From: Roseovarius gaetbuli | Lineage (GTDB): Bacteria; Pseudomonadota; Alphaproteobacteria; Rhodobacterales; Rhodobacteraceae | Assembly: GCF_900172365.1 (NCBI RefSeq) | Contig: NZ_FWFJ01000020.1 | Location: 1 to 64,000 of the forward strand | DNA: 64,000 nt | Direction of reading: 5' to 3' | Shown here: piece by piece, positions 28,750 to 38,196 of the stretch | Layout: each line of letters starts with the position of its first letter | Position numbering within the stretch: position 1 is the stretch's first letter | Position numbers and translations under genes: made by a program | The notes under the pieces: generated by a model | Databases searched by the model: none | Told to the model about the DNA's origin: nothing | The model's input: the letters and a program-made list of their open reading frames with translations, nothing else

Positions 28750-29715
28750 TTAGCGGTCCAGAACGAGGGTCTTGCCCTCAAAACGGCTGACGCAGGGCAT
28801 GATTTTCTTGCCGCTGGCCTTGTCTTCATCTTCAAGCCAGTGATCGTGATGGATGAATTTCCCGTCATAGCCGATGACATCGGTTTCGCATTGCCCACAG
28901 GCCCCGCCGCGGCAGAGATAGGGCGCGTCGACACCCGCCGCCTCCATCGCCTCAAGCAGGCTTTGATGCTCGCCCACGGTGATCACCTTGTTGGACACCG
29001 CAAGCTTGACCTCGAACGGCTTGCCCGATTGCGGCGCAAGGAATTCCTCGTAATGCACCGCCTCGCGGGGCCAGCCAAGCGCGCTTGCCTTGTCGCGCAC
29101 CCAATTGATCATGCCCTTGGGACCGCAGACATAGATATGCGTGCCAAGCGGCTGGCCATCCAGCAGGGTCTCAAGGTCGATCGCCTGTTTCTGATCGTCA
29201 AAATAGACATGCACCCGGCCGGGATGCGCGGTGGTCAATTCGTCGGCATAAGACCCAAGCGCCGGACTGCGACAGGAATAATGAAGCTCGAAATTGCCGT
29301 TCATCGCCGCAAGCTGTTTGATCTGCGCGAGGAACGGCGTGATGCCGATGCCTCCGGCAATCATCAGGTGCTTTTTCGCCCGTAGGTCCAGGGCAAACAG
29401 GTTGACCGGATAGCTGATCATCATCTGATCGCCCGGCTTGACCTTGGTGTGCATGAACAATGACCCGCCCCGGCCCTCGTCGTCGCGCCGCACCGAGATC
29501 GTATAGGCGCTCTGATCCATCGGGTCGGACATCAGCGAATAGGGGTTGAGACGGGTGACATCGCCGTCCTGCATTTCCACCACCACATGCGCGCCGCCCG
29601 AAAAGGTCGGCAGGGGCGCCCCATCGGTGGGCACAAAGCGAAAGCGCGTGACCAATTCGTTGACCTTGACCACGTCACTGACCGTGACGGCGATTTTCCG
29701 GGTTCCGGCACTCAT
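28750..29715 (-). CDS. dmmB: Dimethylamine monooxygenase reductase subunit (FAD/NAD/2Fe-2S)
   Basis: A 321-residue phthalate-dioxygenase-reductase-type protein. The N-terminal flavin-binding barrel (LNPYSLMSDP) and NAD domain (IAGGIGITPFLAQI, YVCGPKGMI) are followed by a C-terminal plant-type [2Fe-2S] ferredoxin with cysteines in PYLCRGGACGQCETD and MPCVSRF. The ATG at 29715 overlaps the dmmA stop as ATGA. It passes electrons from NAD(P)H to the oxygenase component. The in-frame extension to 29841 is rejected because it overlaps dmmA. Confidence 0.88.
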   Translation of the reverse strand: MSAGTRKIAVTVSDVVKVNELVTRFRFVPTDGAPLPTFSGGAHVVVEMQDGDVTRLNPYSLMSDPMDQSAYTISVRRDDEGRGGSLFMHTKVKPGDQMMISYPVNLFALDLRAKKHLMIAGGIGITPFLAQIKQLAAMNGNFELHYSCRSPALGSYADELTTAHPGRVHVYFDDQKQAIDLETLLDGQPLGTHIYVCGPKGMINWVRDKASALGWPREAVHYEEFLAPQSGKPFEVKLAVSNKVITVGEHQSLLEAMEAAGVDAPYLCRGGACGQCETDVIGYDGKFIHHDHWLEDEDKASGKKIMPCVSRFEGKTLVLDR

Positions 29716-30320
29716 GAGTAAAGCTCCACCGATGCGGGCACATTGCCGGGGTCTTCGGCGTCGATGCAGACCCCCTGAAAGGCCGCGAGACGACGTGAAT
29801 AGTGATCGCGCACGAAAAGGTTCAAGCCGCAATGGCTGCATTGAAAGGGATCAAGCATGACGTCTTCGGTGATGCCCTTGCAATGCACGCATTGCACCCG
29901 GCGCGCCACCGATCCGTGGTGCTCGGTCTGGATCGCACTGTGGGGAATGCCCGCCGTGGTCGCCTCAAGCATGGCCTGCCCCATCAGGCCTTCGGTGCCC
30001 GCAAGATAAACCTGAAGACCCATATGCGCATCAAGCAGCGTGCGGCGCAGCCGGGGCACGGCGGCCTCGTAGCTTGGTCCGACATAAAGCTGTTTTGGCT
30101 TCAACGCCTTGAGTTGGCTGGTATATTTATCGCCCGTATCGCCGGGAATATAAAGGATGTTCGACTTTGCCATAAGGGTTGCGTCCTCGGCGGCAAGCCG
30201 CAGGATCGCCTCGGCCCCCTCGGCGTCTGCGATCATCATATGAGACTTGCCCGCGCGCGGCTCAAGCCTCCCGTATACCGGCCTGCTCAGGATTGAAGGC
30301 GGAAAATCGAACGTGCTCAT
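29712..30320 (-). CDS. dmmA: Dimethylamine monooxygenase subunit DmmA
   Basis: A 202-residue protein. The N-terminal two-thirds resemble a nucleotide-binding/reductase-like fold (ILYIPGDTGDKYTSQLKAL...EGLMGQAMLEATTAGI). The C-terminus is a zinc-ribbon with two CxxC pairs, CVHCKG and CSHCGLNLFVRDHYSRRL, the hallmark of DmmA. It overlaps dmmB by 4 bases. It is required for DMA oxidation but its exact role is not known. Confidence 0.85.
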   Translation of the reverse strand: MSTFDFPPSILSRPVYGRLEPRAGKSHMMIADAEGAEAILRLAAEDATLMAKSNILYIPGDTGDKYTSQLKALKPKQLYVGPSYEAAVPRLRRTLLDAHMGLQVYLAGTEGLMGQAMLEATTAGIPHSAIQTEHHGSVARRVQCVHCKGITEDVMLDPFQCSHCGLNLFVRDHYSRRLAAFQGVCIDAEDPGNVPASVELYS

Positions 30321-30392
30321 CTGGCGTCGGGTCCCTCTTTTCTCGGTTGCAATTGCGCGTGGCCGACACGACGGCCACGCGCGGTCTTGATC

Positions 30393-31529
30393 TTAGCCTT
30401 TGGCGGTACGGCGCTTCTTGTCCGGGTCATGGAACGGCATCGAATGCGCGACGCATTTGATCTCGCCGCTGTCATTCTTCACGCTCATCGGCGTGCCATC
30501 GACCGCGCAGTCAACAGGCATGCGCGCAATGCCGACATTCCAGTCATTCAGCGGTGAATACATCCCGATGGTCACAACACCCACCTGCTTGCCGTCTTTC
30601 ATCAAGGGCGCGCCCTCTGCGGCGGGCTCTTTGCCCTCAAGCTTGACGCCGTAAATCTTGAAGCGCTCCTTGCCCTTCAGGCGGTAATGCTCTTCGGCGC
30701 CCCGGAACCCAGTTTTGCCCGGCGAGACCGTGAAATCAAGGCCCAGCTCCCAGAGGGTATCACCGCCCTTTTCATTCTCGAAGGGGTACATCTCGGAGTT
30801 GTCATAGGGGAAGAACAACAGATAGCTTTCGGCCCGCAACAGATCGAGCGTGGTAAAGCGCGTCGGGATGATCCCCTTGGGCGCACCCTTTTCAACAAGC
30901 TGGTCCCAGATATGCGGCGCGTCCTGCCCGCGACAGAAAATCTCATAGCCGCGCTCGCCGGTATAGCCTGTGCGCGAAATCGTGACCGGCTTGTCAAACA
31001 GCATGGTGTGCTGGTGGCTGAAATAGACCTGATCGCGGATGCCCGGAACGCCCTGTTCCTCAAGGAAATCGACCGCCTTGGGGCCCTGAAGCGAAATATC
31101 GTGCAGGTTGTCGTCAAAGCGCACATCCACATCGCGCCCCATCGCCGCCATCGTCAGCTGTTCATGACCGCCGCCAGTGCCATGCACAACCATCCAGGAA
31201 TTCGGCCCCATGCGGTAGATCACGCAATCGTCGATGAACTTGCCCTCGTCGTTCAGCATCGTCGCATAGGACGAGCGCCCCGGCTTGATCTTTTCGACGT
31301 TGCGGGTGGTGGCGCGGTCAATCACGTGGCTGGCGTGCGGGCCGACAAGATGCACCTTGTGAAGCCCCGACACATCCATGAAGCCCGCGTTGGTGCGGAT
31401 CGCCATGTATTCCTCGGTCTGATCCTTGTCATAACTCCAGGCGGTGCCCATACCGCCCCAGTCTTCAAGGTTGGACCCCATGGCGCGATGGCGGTCAGCC
31501 AGTGTTGAAAATCTCCAAGATGCCGTCAT
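30393..31529 (-). CDS. dmmD: GcvT-like methyltransferase DmmD
   Basis: A 378-residue protein of the tetrahydrofolate-dependent aminomethyltransferase fold. It contains TRNVEKIKPGRSSYATMLNDEGKFIDD, DISLQGPKAVDFL and ISRTGYTGERGYEIFC. The start MTASWRF at 31529 follows GGGAGATTAAA; the longer frame to 31589 is unlikely. As first gene of the dmm operon it probably captures the formaldehyde or one-carbon unit released from dimethylamine onto tetrahydrofolate. It is only distantly similar to the DmdA-like protein at 11616-12812. Confidence 0.82.
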   Translation of the reverse strand: MTASWRFSTLADRHRAMGSNLEDWGGMGTAWSYDKDQTEEYMAIRTNAGFMDVSGLHKVHLVGPHASHVIDRATTRNVEKIKPGRSSYATMLNDEGKFIDDCVIYRMGPNSWMVVHGTGGGHEQLTMAAMGRDVDVRFDDNLHDISLQGPKAVDFLEEQGVPGIRDQVYFSHQHTMLFDKPVTISRTGYTGERGYEIFCRGQDAPHIWDQLVEKGAPKGIIPTRFTTLDLLRAESYLLFFPYDNSEMYPFENEKGGDTLWELGLDFTVSPGKTGFRGAEEHYRLKGKERFKIYGVKLEGKEPAAEGAPLMKDGKQVGVVTIGMYSPLNDWNVGIARMPVDCAVDGTPMSVKNDSGEIKCVAHSMPFHDPDKKRRTAKG

Positions 31530-31807
31530 TTTAATCTCCCGTTTGGATGGCACTCTACCCTGTTGGCAGCCATGTCCAGTCTTGTTCACCCCGGTTCCGC
31601 ATCACGCCACAGGGGCAGTTCACCCCGGCAATGATACCCGGAAATTCGCCGCAGCCTGCAACTCTCTTCATGGGGCCCGGCCCCACGATTTTTCCGACTG
31701 CGCTAAGAACAGTTGACAGCGAGGCCTCAGAAAAAGCAATACTCAATGAATAATTTTTTACTAAGAAGCAAAGACCGCCCCGAAGGGCGCAACAGGGAGA
31801 CAGACCA
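31530..31807. promoter_or_regulatory. Divergent dmmD / amt promoter region
   Basis: This 278-base intergenic region must drive dmmDABC leftwards and amt rightwards. On the plus strand a TTGACA at 31713-31718 with an AATACT about 19 bases on is a weak sigma-70-like candidate for amt. No sigma-54 -24/-12 match (GG-N10-GC in context) was found, although amt genes are often NtrC-controlled. Exact start sites cannot be set by eye. Confidence 0.35.
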
Positions 31808-33166
31808 GTGGACGGCAATCTAAACGCACTTACGACGATATTCACCGAGTTTTATTACTGGGTGACCGTCGTTTTCATGTTCCTCATTCACGTCGGCTTT
31901 TGCATGTATGAAGTCGGCGCAAGCCGACGGCGTAACCATATGCATACGTTGATGAAAAACGTCATGATCATTCCCTTGGTCACGATCACGTTCTTCTTCT
32001 TCGGCTGGTGGATTTACTGGGCCTTCCCCAGCTTTCCGTTCTTTGGCGGGCTGAATCACGAGATGGCCAATGCCAACCTGCCCTGGGCCGAAACAATGGG
32101 GACGAATCTTTCGGATCACATTACCGGCGTCTTTTGGGCAGCGTTCCTGCTTTTCTCATGGACAGCGGCCTCGATCGTGTCCGGCGCGGTTATCGAGCGC
32201 ATCCGCTCAAGCGCGCTGTGGATTCACGCGGTGCTTATCGGGTCGGTCTTCTGGATCATCGACGCGGCATGGGGCTGGCACTATGCCGGCTGGATGGTCA
32301 AATACCTTGGCTATCACGACGCCTATGCTTCGGGCGTTATCCACGCCATCGCGGGCGGTTATGCCCTTGGGGTGATCATGGTGCTTGGCCCGCGCATCGG
32401 CAAATTCGCCAGCGATGGCACGCCGCGCGACATTCCTCCGCACAATCCCTGGCTTCTGACCATCGGGATTTTCCTGATCTATACCGGTTTCTGGGGCTTT
32501 TACGCGGCCTGTAACGTGCCGATCATCGCACCCGAAGTCATCGGCGGCGAAATCGTCGGAACCACCTGGACGGCGACCAATATCTATCTCGCCCCGACCA
32601 CCCTTTCGGCGATTACCTTCAACTTCCTGATGTCGCTTTCGGGTGGCTTGATGGCGGCCTATGTGGTGTCCAAGGGCGATGCCTTCTGGACCTTCTCGGG
32701 CGGCCTTGCCGGGATCATCACCGCCTCTGCGGGCAATGATCTTTACCACCCCATTCAGGCCATGCTTGTCGGTGCGGTCGGTGTCGTGATCGTCTACAAA
32801 CTGCACTACTGGGTCGAGCGCCGCTTCAAGCTTGATGACGCTGTTGGCGCAGTTGCGGTTCATGGCTACTCGGGCGTTGTCGGTCTGATCATCGCGGGCT
32901 TCCTGCTCTGGGGGCAACCGTCGTCACCCTTTGAAGGCTATGCCACCATCAGCCCCCTTGGCCAAACGGCCGGCGCGGTTATCATGTTCTTCGTTCTTGG
33001 CTTTCTGCCCGGCTGGGCCGTGTCCAAGGTGCAATCCGCGATGGGCGTTCTGCGCATCCCGGAAGAGGTCGAGCTTCAGGGTCTCGATTACGCCGAACAC
33101 CATGCCTACGAGGATGCCAAAGCTGACATCATCGCCGCAGACAAAGCCTATCTGGCGCAGAAATAA
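31808..33166 (+). CDS. amt: Ammonium transporter (Amt family)
   Basis: A 452-residue inner-membrane protein with about eleven hydrophobic segments, starting at GTG 31808 after GGGAGACAGACCA. Amt-type blocks include FWAAFLLFSWTAASIVSGAVIERI, DAAWGWHYAGWMVKYLGYHDAYASGVIHAIAGGYALG and GYSGVVGLIIAGFLLWG, the last near the pore-lining histidine region. There is no leader peptide or glnK beside it. Instead it is divergent from dmmDABC and followed by a small membrane-anchored protein, suggesting dedication to ammonium or methylammonium linked to methylamine use. Confidence 0.9.
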   Translation: MDGNLNALTTIFTEFYYWVTVVFMFLIHVGFCMYEVGASRRRNHMHTLMKNVMIIPLVTITFFFFGWWIYWAFPSFPFFGGLNHEMANANLPWAETMGTNLSDHITGVFWAAFLLFSWTAASIVSGAVIERIRSSALWIHAVLIGSVFWIIDAAWGWHYAGWMVKYLGYHDAYASGVIHAIAGGYALGVIMVLGPRIGKFASDGTPRDIPPHNPWLLTIGIFLIYTGFWGFYAACNVPIIAPEVIGGEIVGTTWTATNIYLAPTTLSAITFNFLMSLSGGLMAAYVVSKGDAFWTFSGGLAGIITASAGNDLYHPIQAMLVGAVGVVIVYKLHYWVERRFKLDDAVGAVAVHGYSGVVGLIIAGFLLWGQPSSPFEGYATISPLGQTAGAVIMFFVLGFLPGWAVSKVQSAMGVLRIPEEVELQGLDYAEHHAYEDAKADIIAADKAYLAQK

Positions 33167-33177
33167 GGAGAACGACC

Positions 33178-33393
33178 ATGTCTACGAATGGATTGGAAAG
33201 CTGGGCCGTCGATCTGGCCGAAGTTGGTGCCGTCTATCCCTTTCAGGGCTGGGAAGTGGCAATGACCATCCTCGGTGTGATCTTCTGGATCGGCTGGCAC
33301 CGGATACAGTACGTGCGTGAGAACGAGCATCTGGAGAAGGCCAAGCATATTGGTGACCGCGAGAAGGTCGCGGCCTCTCTCGAACGCTACTAA
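33178..33393 (+). CDS. Small membrane protein co-transcribed with amt
   Basis: A 71-residue protein starting 11 bases after the amt stop, with GGAGAA in the gap as ribosome binding site. One hydrophobic segment (WEVAMTILGVIFWIGWHRI, about residues 25-43) is followed by a charged cytoplasmic tail. No named family was recognised. A terminator follows at 33412, so amt and this gene form a two-gene unit. It could modulate Amt or anchor a partner. Confidence 0.7.
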   Translation: MSTNGLESWAVDLAEVGAVYPFQGWEVAMTILGVIFWIGWHRIQYVRENEHLEKAKHIGDREKVAASLERY

Positions 33394-33411
33394 GCACGCA
33401 TCACAAGACTT

Positions 33412-33439
33412 GGGGCGGCGGTCATTCGCCGCCCCTTTT
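33412..33439 (+). terminator. Rho-independent terminator of the amt operon
   Basis: A perfect 9-bp stem GGGGCGGCG / CGCCGCCCC (33412-33420 and 33427-33435) has a 6-base loop GTCATT and is followed by TTTT at 33436-33439. It lies 18 bases past the stop of the small membrane protein gene. Confidence 0.85.
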
Positions 33440-33506
33440 GCGTCAGGGGCCTGGGTTTGATCGGGCCGACATGGCGATCAGGGCAAGACGGCAAGGGAGT
33501 TTTGGG

Positions 33507-34346
33507 ATGTCACTTCTGTTGGGATTATGCGCCGCGATGTCCTGGGCGGTGCACGACATCCTCGTCCGCAGGGTCAGCCAGAACATCAACCTGTTGTCGA
33601 TGCTCTTCCTGGTGCTTTTCTTCGGCACACTCGCCCTTGGCCCGGTCGCGGCCCCAAGCGAGGGCTGGCAGGTCATGACCTGGCGCGCCGGTCTTTTGTC
33701 GGGGCTTGCGGGCCTGGCCTTTGCCGCGGCCAGTTTCGGCCTTTATATCGCCCTTTCCATCGGCCCGGTCCGCCTTGTGGCGCCGATCATCGGAAGCTAT
33801 CCGCTTCTGTCGGTCGGCTGGGCGGTGATCAACGGCTCTGCGATAAGCGCCCTGCAGTGGGGCGCGGTCATGGTTGTCGTCGGCGGCGTGGCGCTGGTGG
33901 TTTCGGGCCACGATCCAGTCGAGGACAGAACCGGCCGCAGGCGCGCCATCCAGTTCTCGCTCTTCGCCGCCGCAGGGTTCGCCCTGACCTTTGCCCTGTC
34001 TCAGGCCGCAACCCGGATCGGGGCGGAGTTGCCGGTGATGTTCCTGACCCGGCTTGCGGCGCTTGTCGCCATCGGCGCCTTGCTGATCCTGCGCGGGCAA
34101 TCCTGGCGGCTTGCGCAGATGGCGTGGCGGCCTCTGGCGGTGCTTGGTCTTCTGGACACCACCGCTCTTGGCCTCGTGATATCTGCGGGCGCGTTGCCGC
34201 ACCCGGAATTCGCGGCGGTCTCGGCCTCGCTGTTTGGCATGTTCACCGTCATCCTGGCGCGCGTCATCCTGAAAGAACCGATGAGCGCCCGGCAATGGGG
34301 CGCCGTCGCCGCCATATTCTGTGGCATCGGGGTCTTGGGGCTCTGA
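33507..34346 (+). CDS. EamA/DMT-superfamily transporter
   Basis: A 279-residue membrane protein with about ten hydrophobic segments in two EamA-type halves (MSWAVHDILVRRVSQ and the second starting at FSLFAAAGFALTFALSQ; C-terminal MFTVILARVILKEPMSARQW). The start at 33507 follows AAGGGAG at the right distance; the longer frame to 33438 is not supported. It exports or imports a small metabolite that cannot be predicted. It converges with phnM. Confidence 0.85.
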   Translation: MSLLLGLCAAMSWAVHDILVRRVSQNINLLSMLFLVLFFGTLALGPVAAPSEGWQVMTWRAGLLSGLAGLAFAAASFGLYIALSIGPVRLVAPIIGSYPLLSVGWAVINGSAISALQWGAVMVVVGGVALVVSGHDPVEDRTGRRRAIQFSLFAAAGFALTFALSQAATRIGAELPVMFLTRLAALVAIGALLILRGQSWRLAQMAWRPLAVLGLLDTTALGLVISAGALPHPEFAAVSASLFGMFTVILARVILKEPMSARQWGAVAAIFCGIGVLGL

Positions 34347-34374
34347 CGCCCCGCCCGGTCCCCCGGCCCGCCCG

Positions 34375-35520
34375 TTAGGACACCCGGCGCCCTTCGCACC
34401 ATGTTTCCTGCAAGACCGGGGTGCTCTCAAGCACGCAAAAGCGGATCAGATCGGCCCGCGCCCCCGCGCAGATCACGCCACGATCGCCAAGCCCCACCCG
34501 ACGCGCCGGGCTATGGGTCACCGTCGCCATGCCGCGCGCCATGTCGCCCCAAAGATCGCCAAGCTGCACCGCCGCCATAAGCAGACCGGCGGGCACATAA
34601 TCCGACGACAGGATATCAAGCCGGTCCCGTTTCGCCAGATCAAGCGCCGCGACATTGCCCGAATGCGACCCGCCCCGGATCAGGTTGGGCGCGCCCATGA
34701 TCGTGCCGATGCCGTGGACATGACAGGCCTCTGCCGCCGCAAGCGTCGTGGGAAATTCCGCCAGGGTCACACCATGGCCGTGACTTGTCGCGACCTGCTC
34801 TGCCGTGGTGTCATCATGGCTGGCGAGGGTCGCGCCATAGCGCGCGGCGGCCGCGGCGGTCGCGGCCTCGTGGGGGGCCGAATACCTGTCCTGAAGCCCG
34901 CGCAGAAATGCCACGTAATCGTCAAGCCCGGCCGGATCCACGCCGTGTTTACCACAGACGTAATCCTTGTATTTCTGCATATCGCTGAATTGGCGCTGAC
35001 CGGGGGTATGATCCATCATCGACACGATGCCAACGCGATCCGCCGGGCCGAATTCATCCAGCTCCTCGATCAGGGTCTCGGAACAGATTTCGGCCCTGAG
35101 GTGAAGATGATGACTTATCCGAAGCGTGCCCGCCGCGCGCATCGACAGGATTTCATCCGCCATCCGACGCGCGTATTTGCCATAATGCCTACCGCCCAAC
35201 GACTGGATCGATCCGACGCGGATGGCGTCAAACACCGTCGTGATCCCGGTGCCGGCCAACTCGCGGTCATGGGCGACGATCGCGGCACGATGCGGCCAGT
35301 CGACCTTGGGGCGCGGTGCCAGATGTCGCTCAAGGTTGTCGGTGTGCAGCTCGACCAGACCGGGGGCCAGAAAATCGCCCTGCATGTCCCGCGCGCCGCC
35401 TGGCACCGCGCCGCCGCTGGCGATATCGCGGATCACCCCGCCCCTGATGCAAAGCGACCCAAGGATCACCTCGTCTTTCAGGACAAGGCGGGCATTGGCG
35501 AGGATGGTTTCATCGGTCAT
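34375..35520 (-). CDS. phnM: Alpha-D-ribose 1-methylphosphonate 5-triphosphate diphosphatase
   Basis: A 381-residue amidohydrolase-superfamily enzyme. Conserved blocks are GDFLAPGLVELHTDNLERHLAPRPKV (metal-binding HTDN), VFDAIRVGSI, LHLRAEIC, SMMDHTPGQRQF and ASHDDTT. PhnM removes pyrophosphate in the C-P lyase pathway for phosphonate use. No other phn gene is nearby, so this copy is an orphan within the window. The rest of the C-P lyase operon could be elsewhere, or the enzyme could have another substrate. Confidence 0.9.
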   Translation of the reverse strand: MTDETILANARLVLKDEVILGSLCIRGGVIRDIASGGAVPGGARDMQGDFLAPGLVELHTDNLERHLAPRPKVDWPHRAAIVAHDRELAGTGITTVFDAIRVGSIQSLGGRHYGKYARRMADEILSMRAAGTLRISHHLHLRAEICSETLIEELDEFGPADRVGIVSMMDHTPGQRQFSDMQKYKDYVCGKHGVDPAGLDDYVAFLRGLQDRYSAPHEAATAAAAARYGATLASHDDTTAEQVATSHGHGVTLAEFPTTLAAAEACHVHGIGTIMGAPNLIRGGSHSGNVAALDLAKRDRLDILSSDYVPAGLLMAAVQLGDLWGDMARGMATVTHSPARRVGLGDRGVICAGARADLIRFCVLESTPVLQETWCEGRRVS

Positions 35521-35775
35521 CTGTCTGTGTCCCAGTGTTGCAGGTCATCGCCATTGGATAAGGATGGGCAAGACTGGCCCAACGCAGTCATCAAGCGCGC
35601 CATTCTTGTCAACCGCATGGGCACTGATCCCCTGCGGCAGGCCAAAACTCGCCCGCTCAAGCCTGCGGGTGATCTCAGCACCGACTGCGAGCCTGCGCCG
35701 CGATCCGCGCCGCCGGAAAATTATCTTTTGCCGGGGCCATTGTAGTCGCCTCGCGCCATAGCCACCTTTGTAAGA

Positions 35776-35802
35776 TTGGCACTCTGACAGCAAGAGTGCC
35801 AA
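35776..35802 (+). promoter_or_regulatory. CIRCE operator (HrcA binding site) of groESL
   Basis: TTGGCACTC-N9-GAGTGCCAA is a perfect 9-bp inverted repeat with the 9-base spacer of CIRCE (consensus TTAGCACTC-N9-GAGTGCTAA). It sits 52 bases upstream of groES. HrcA bound here represses groESL until heat shock. The remaining 35521-35775 shows no gene. Confidence 0.95.
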
Positions 35803-35853
35803 ACGCCTCTCGACATCCCTATTCCCCTGGAAAGCCCAAAAAGGAGCATTTCC

Positions 35854-37822
<1,969 letters not shown>

Positions 37823-37843
37823 CGCGCGCCTGAAACGGCTTTA

Positions 37844-37892
37844 GAGCATGTTGCTCAAAAGTGGGAACCGGTTTTGAGCTCCTCGAACATGC
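37844..37892. repeat. Extragenic palindromic element (GTGGGAACCGG type)
   Basis: Nested inverted repeats GCATGTT...GAACATGC and CTCAAAA/TTTTGAG enclose GTGGGAACCGG just after groEL. Elements with AAAGTGGGAACCGGTTTT cores are widespread between genes in alphaproteobacteria. A second, weaker palindrome (AGAGCGTCTCGCGT...ACGCGACGGGCT) follows at about 37917-37955. They may act as a transcription attenuator or mRNA-stabilising hairpins after groEL. Confidence 0.65.
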
Positions 37893-37986
37893 AGAATCAA
37901 TAGGTTAGAGCGTCTCGCGTGAATGCGAATGAACGCGACGGGCTTTAACGACACCACACAAGACCTTGATCCTGAAAGGAAATACA

Positions 37987-38121
37987 ATGTCAAAAGGTGA
38001 TAAGCAACGCGGCAGTAAAGAAGCCAAGAAACCCAAGAAGGTCAAAGAAAAGGTCCTTGCGACCGCCGACTTTTCCAAGGGCAAGGCAATCACAAGCCTT
38101 GGCGAGAAAAAGAAGAAATAG
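37987..38121 (+). CDS. Small lysine-rich protein
   Basis: A 44-residue ORF with ATG at 37987, a clear AAAGGAAAT ribosome binding site and stop TAG at 38119. The product is extremely basic: it starts MSKGDKQRGSKEAKKPKK and ends SLGEKKKK, with about 17 lysines. No membrane segment or cysteine is present. Its place directly downstream of groESL suggests co-expression with the heat-shock operon, and the composition suggests nucleic-acid or ribosome binding. No named family was recognised. Confidence 0.65.
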   Translation: MSKGDKQRGSKEAKKPKKVKEKVLATADFSKGKAITSLGEKKKK

Positions 38122-38160
38122 CAGCGGCTTAGCCGACGCTCTTTATCTTGAAGATCATGG

Positions 38161-38180
38161 CCGGGGCATCACTGCCCCGG
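38161..38180. terminator. Candidate hairpin between convergent genes
   Basis: A perfect 8-bp stem CCGGGGCA / TGCCCCGG with loop TCAC lies between the lysine-rich gene and the convergent monooxygenase gene, where a bidirectional terminator is expected. No clear T-run follows on either strand, so its strength as an intrinsic terminator is doubtful. Confidence 0.45.
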
Positions 38181-38196
38181 TCAGAGTGCATCCGGC

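Noticed and set aside
31530-31807. Sigma-54 promoter upstream of amt
   Set aside because: A TGGCAC near 31548 is not followed by a GC at the required spacing, so the -24/-12 pattern is not met.
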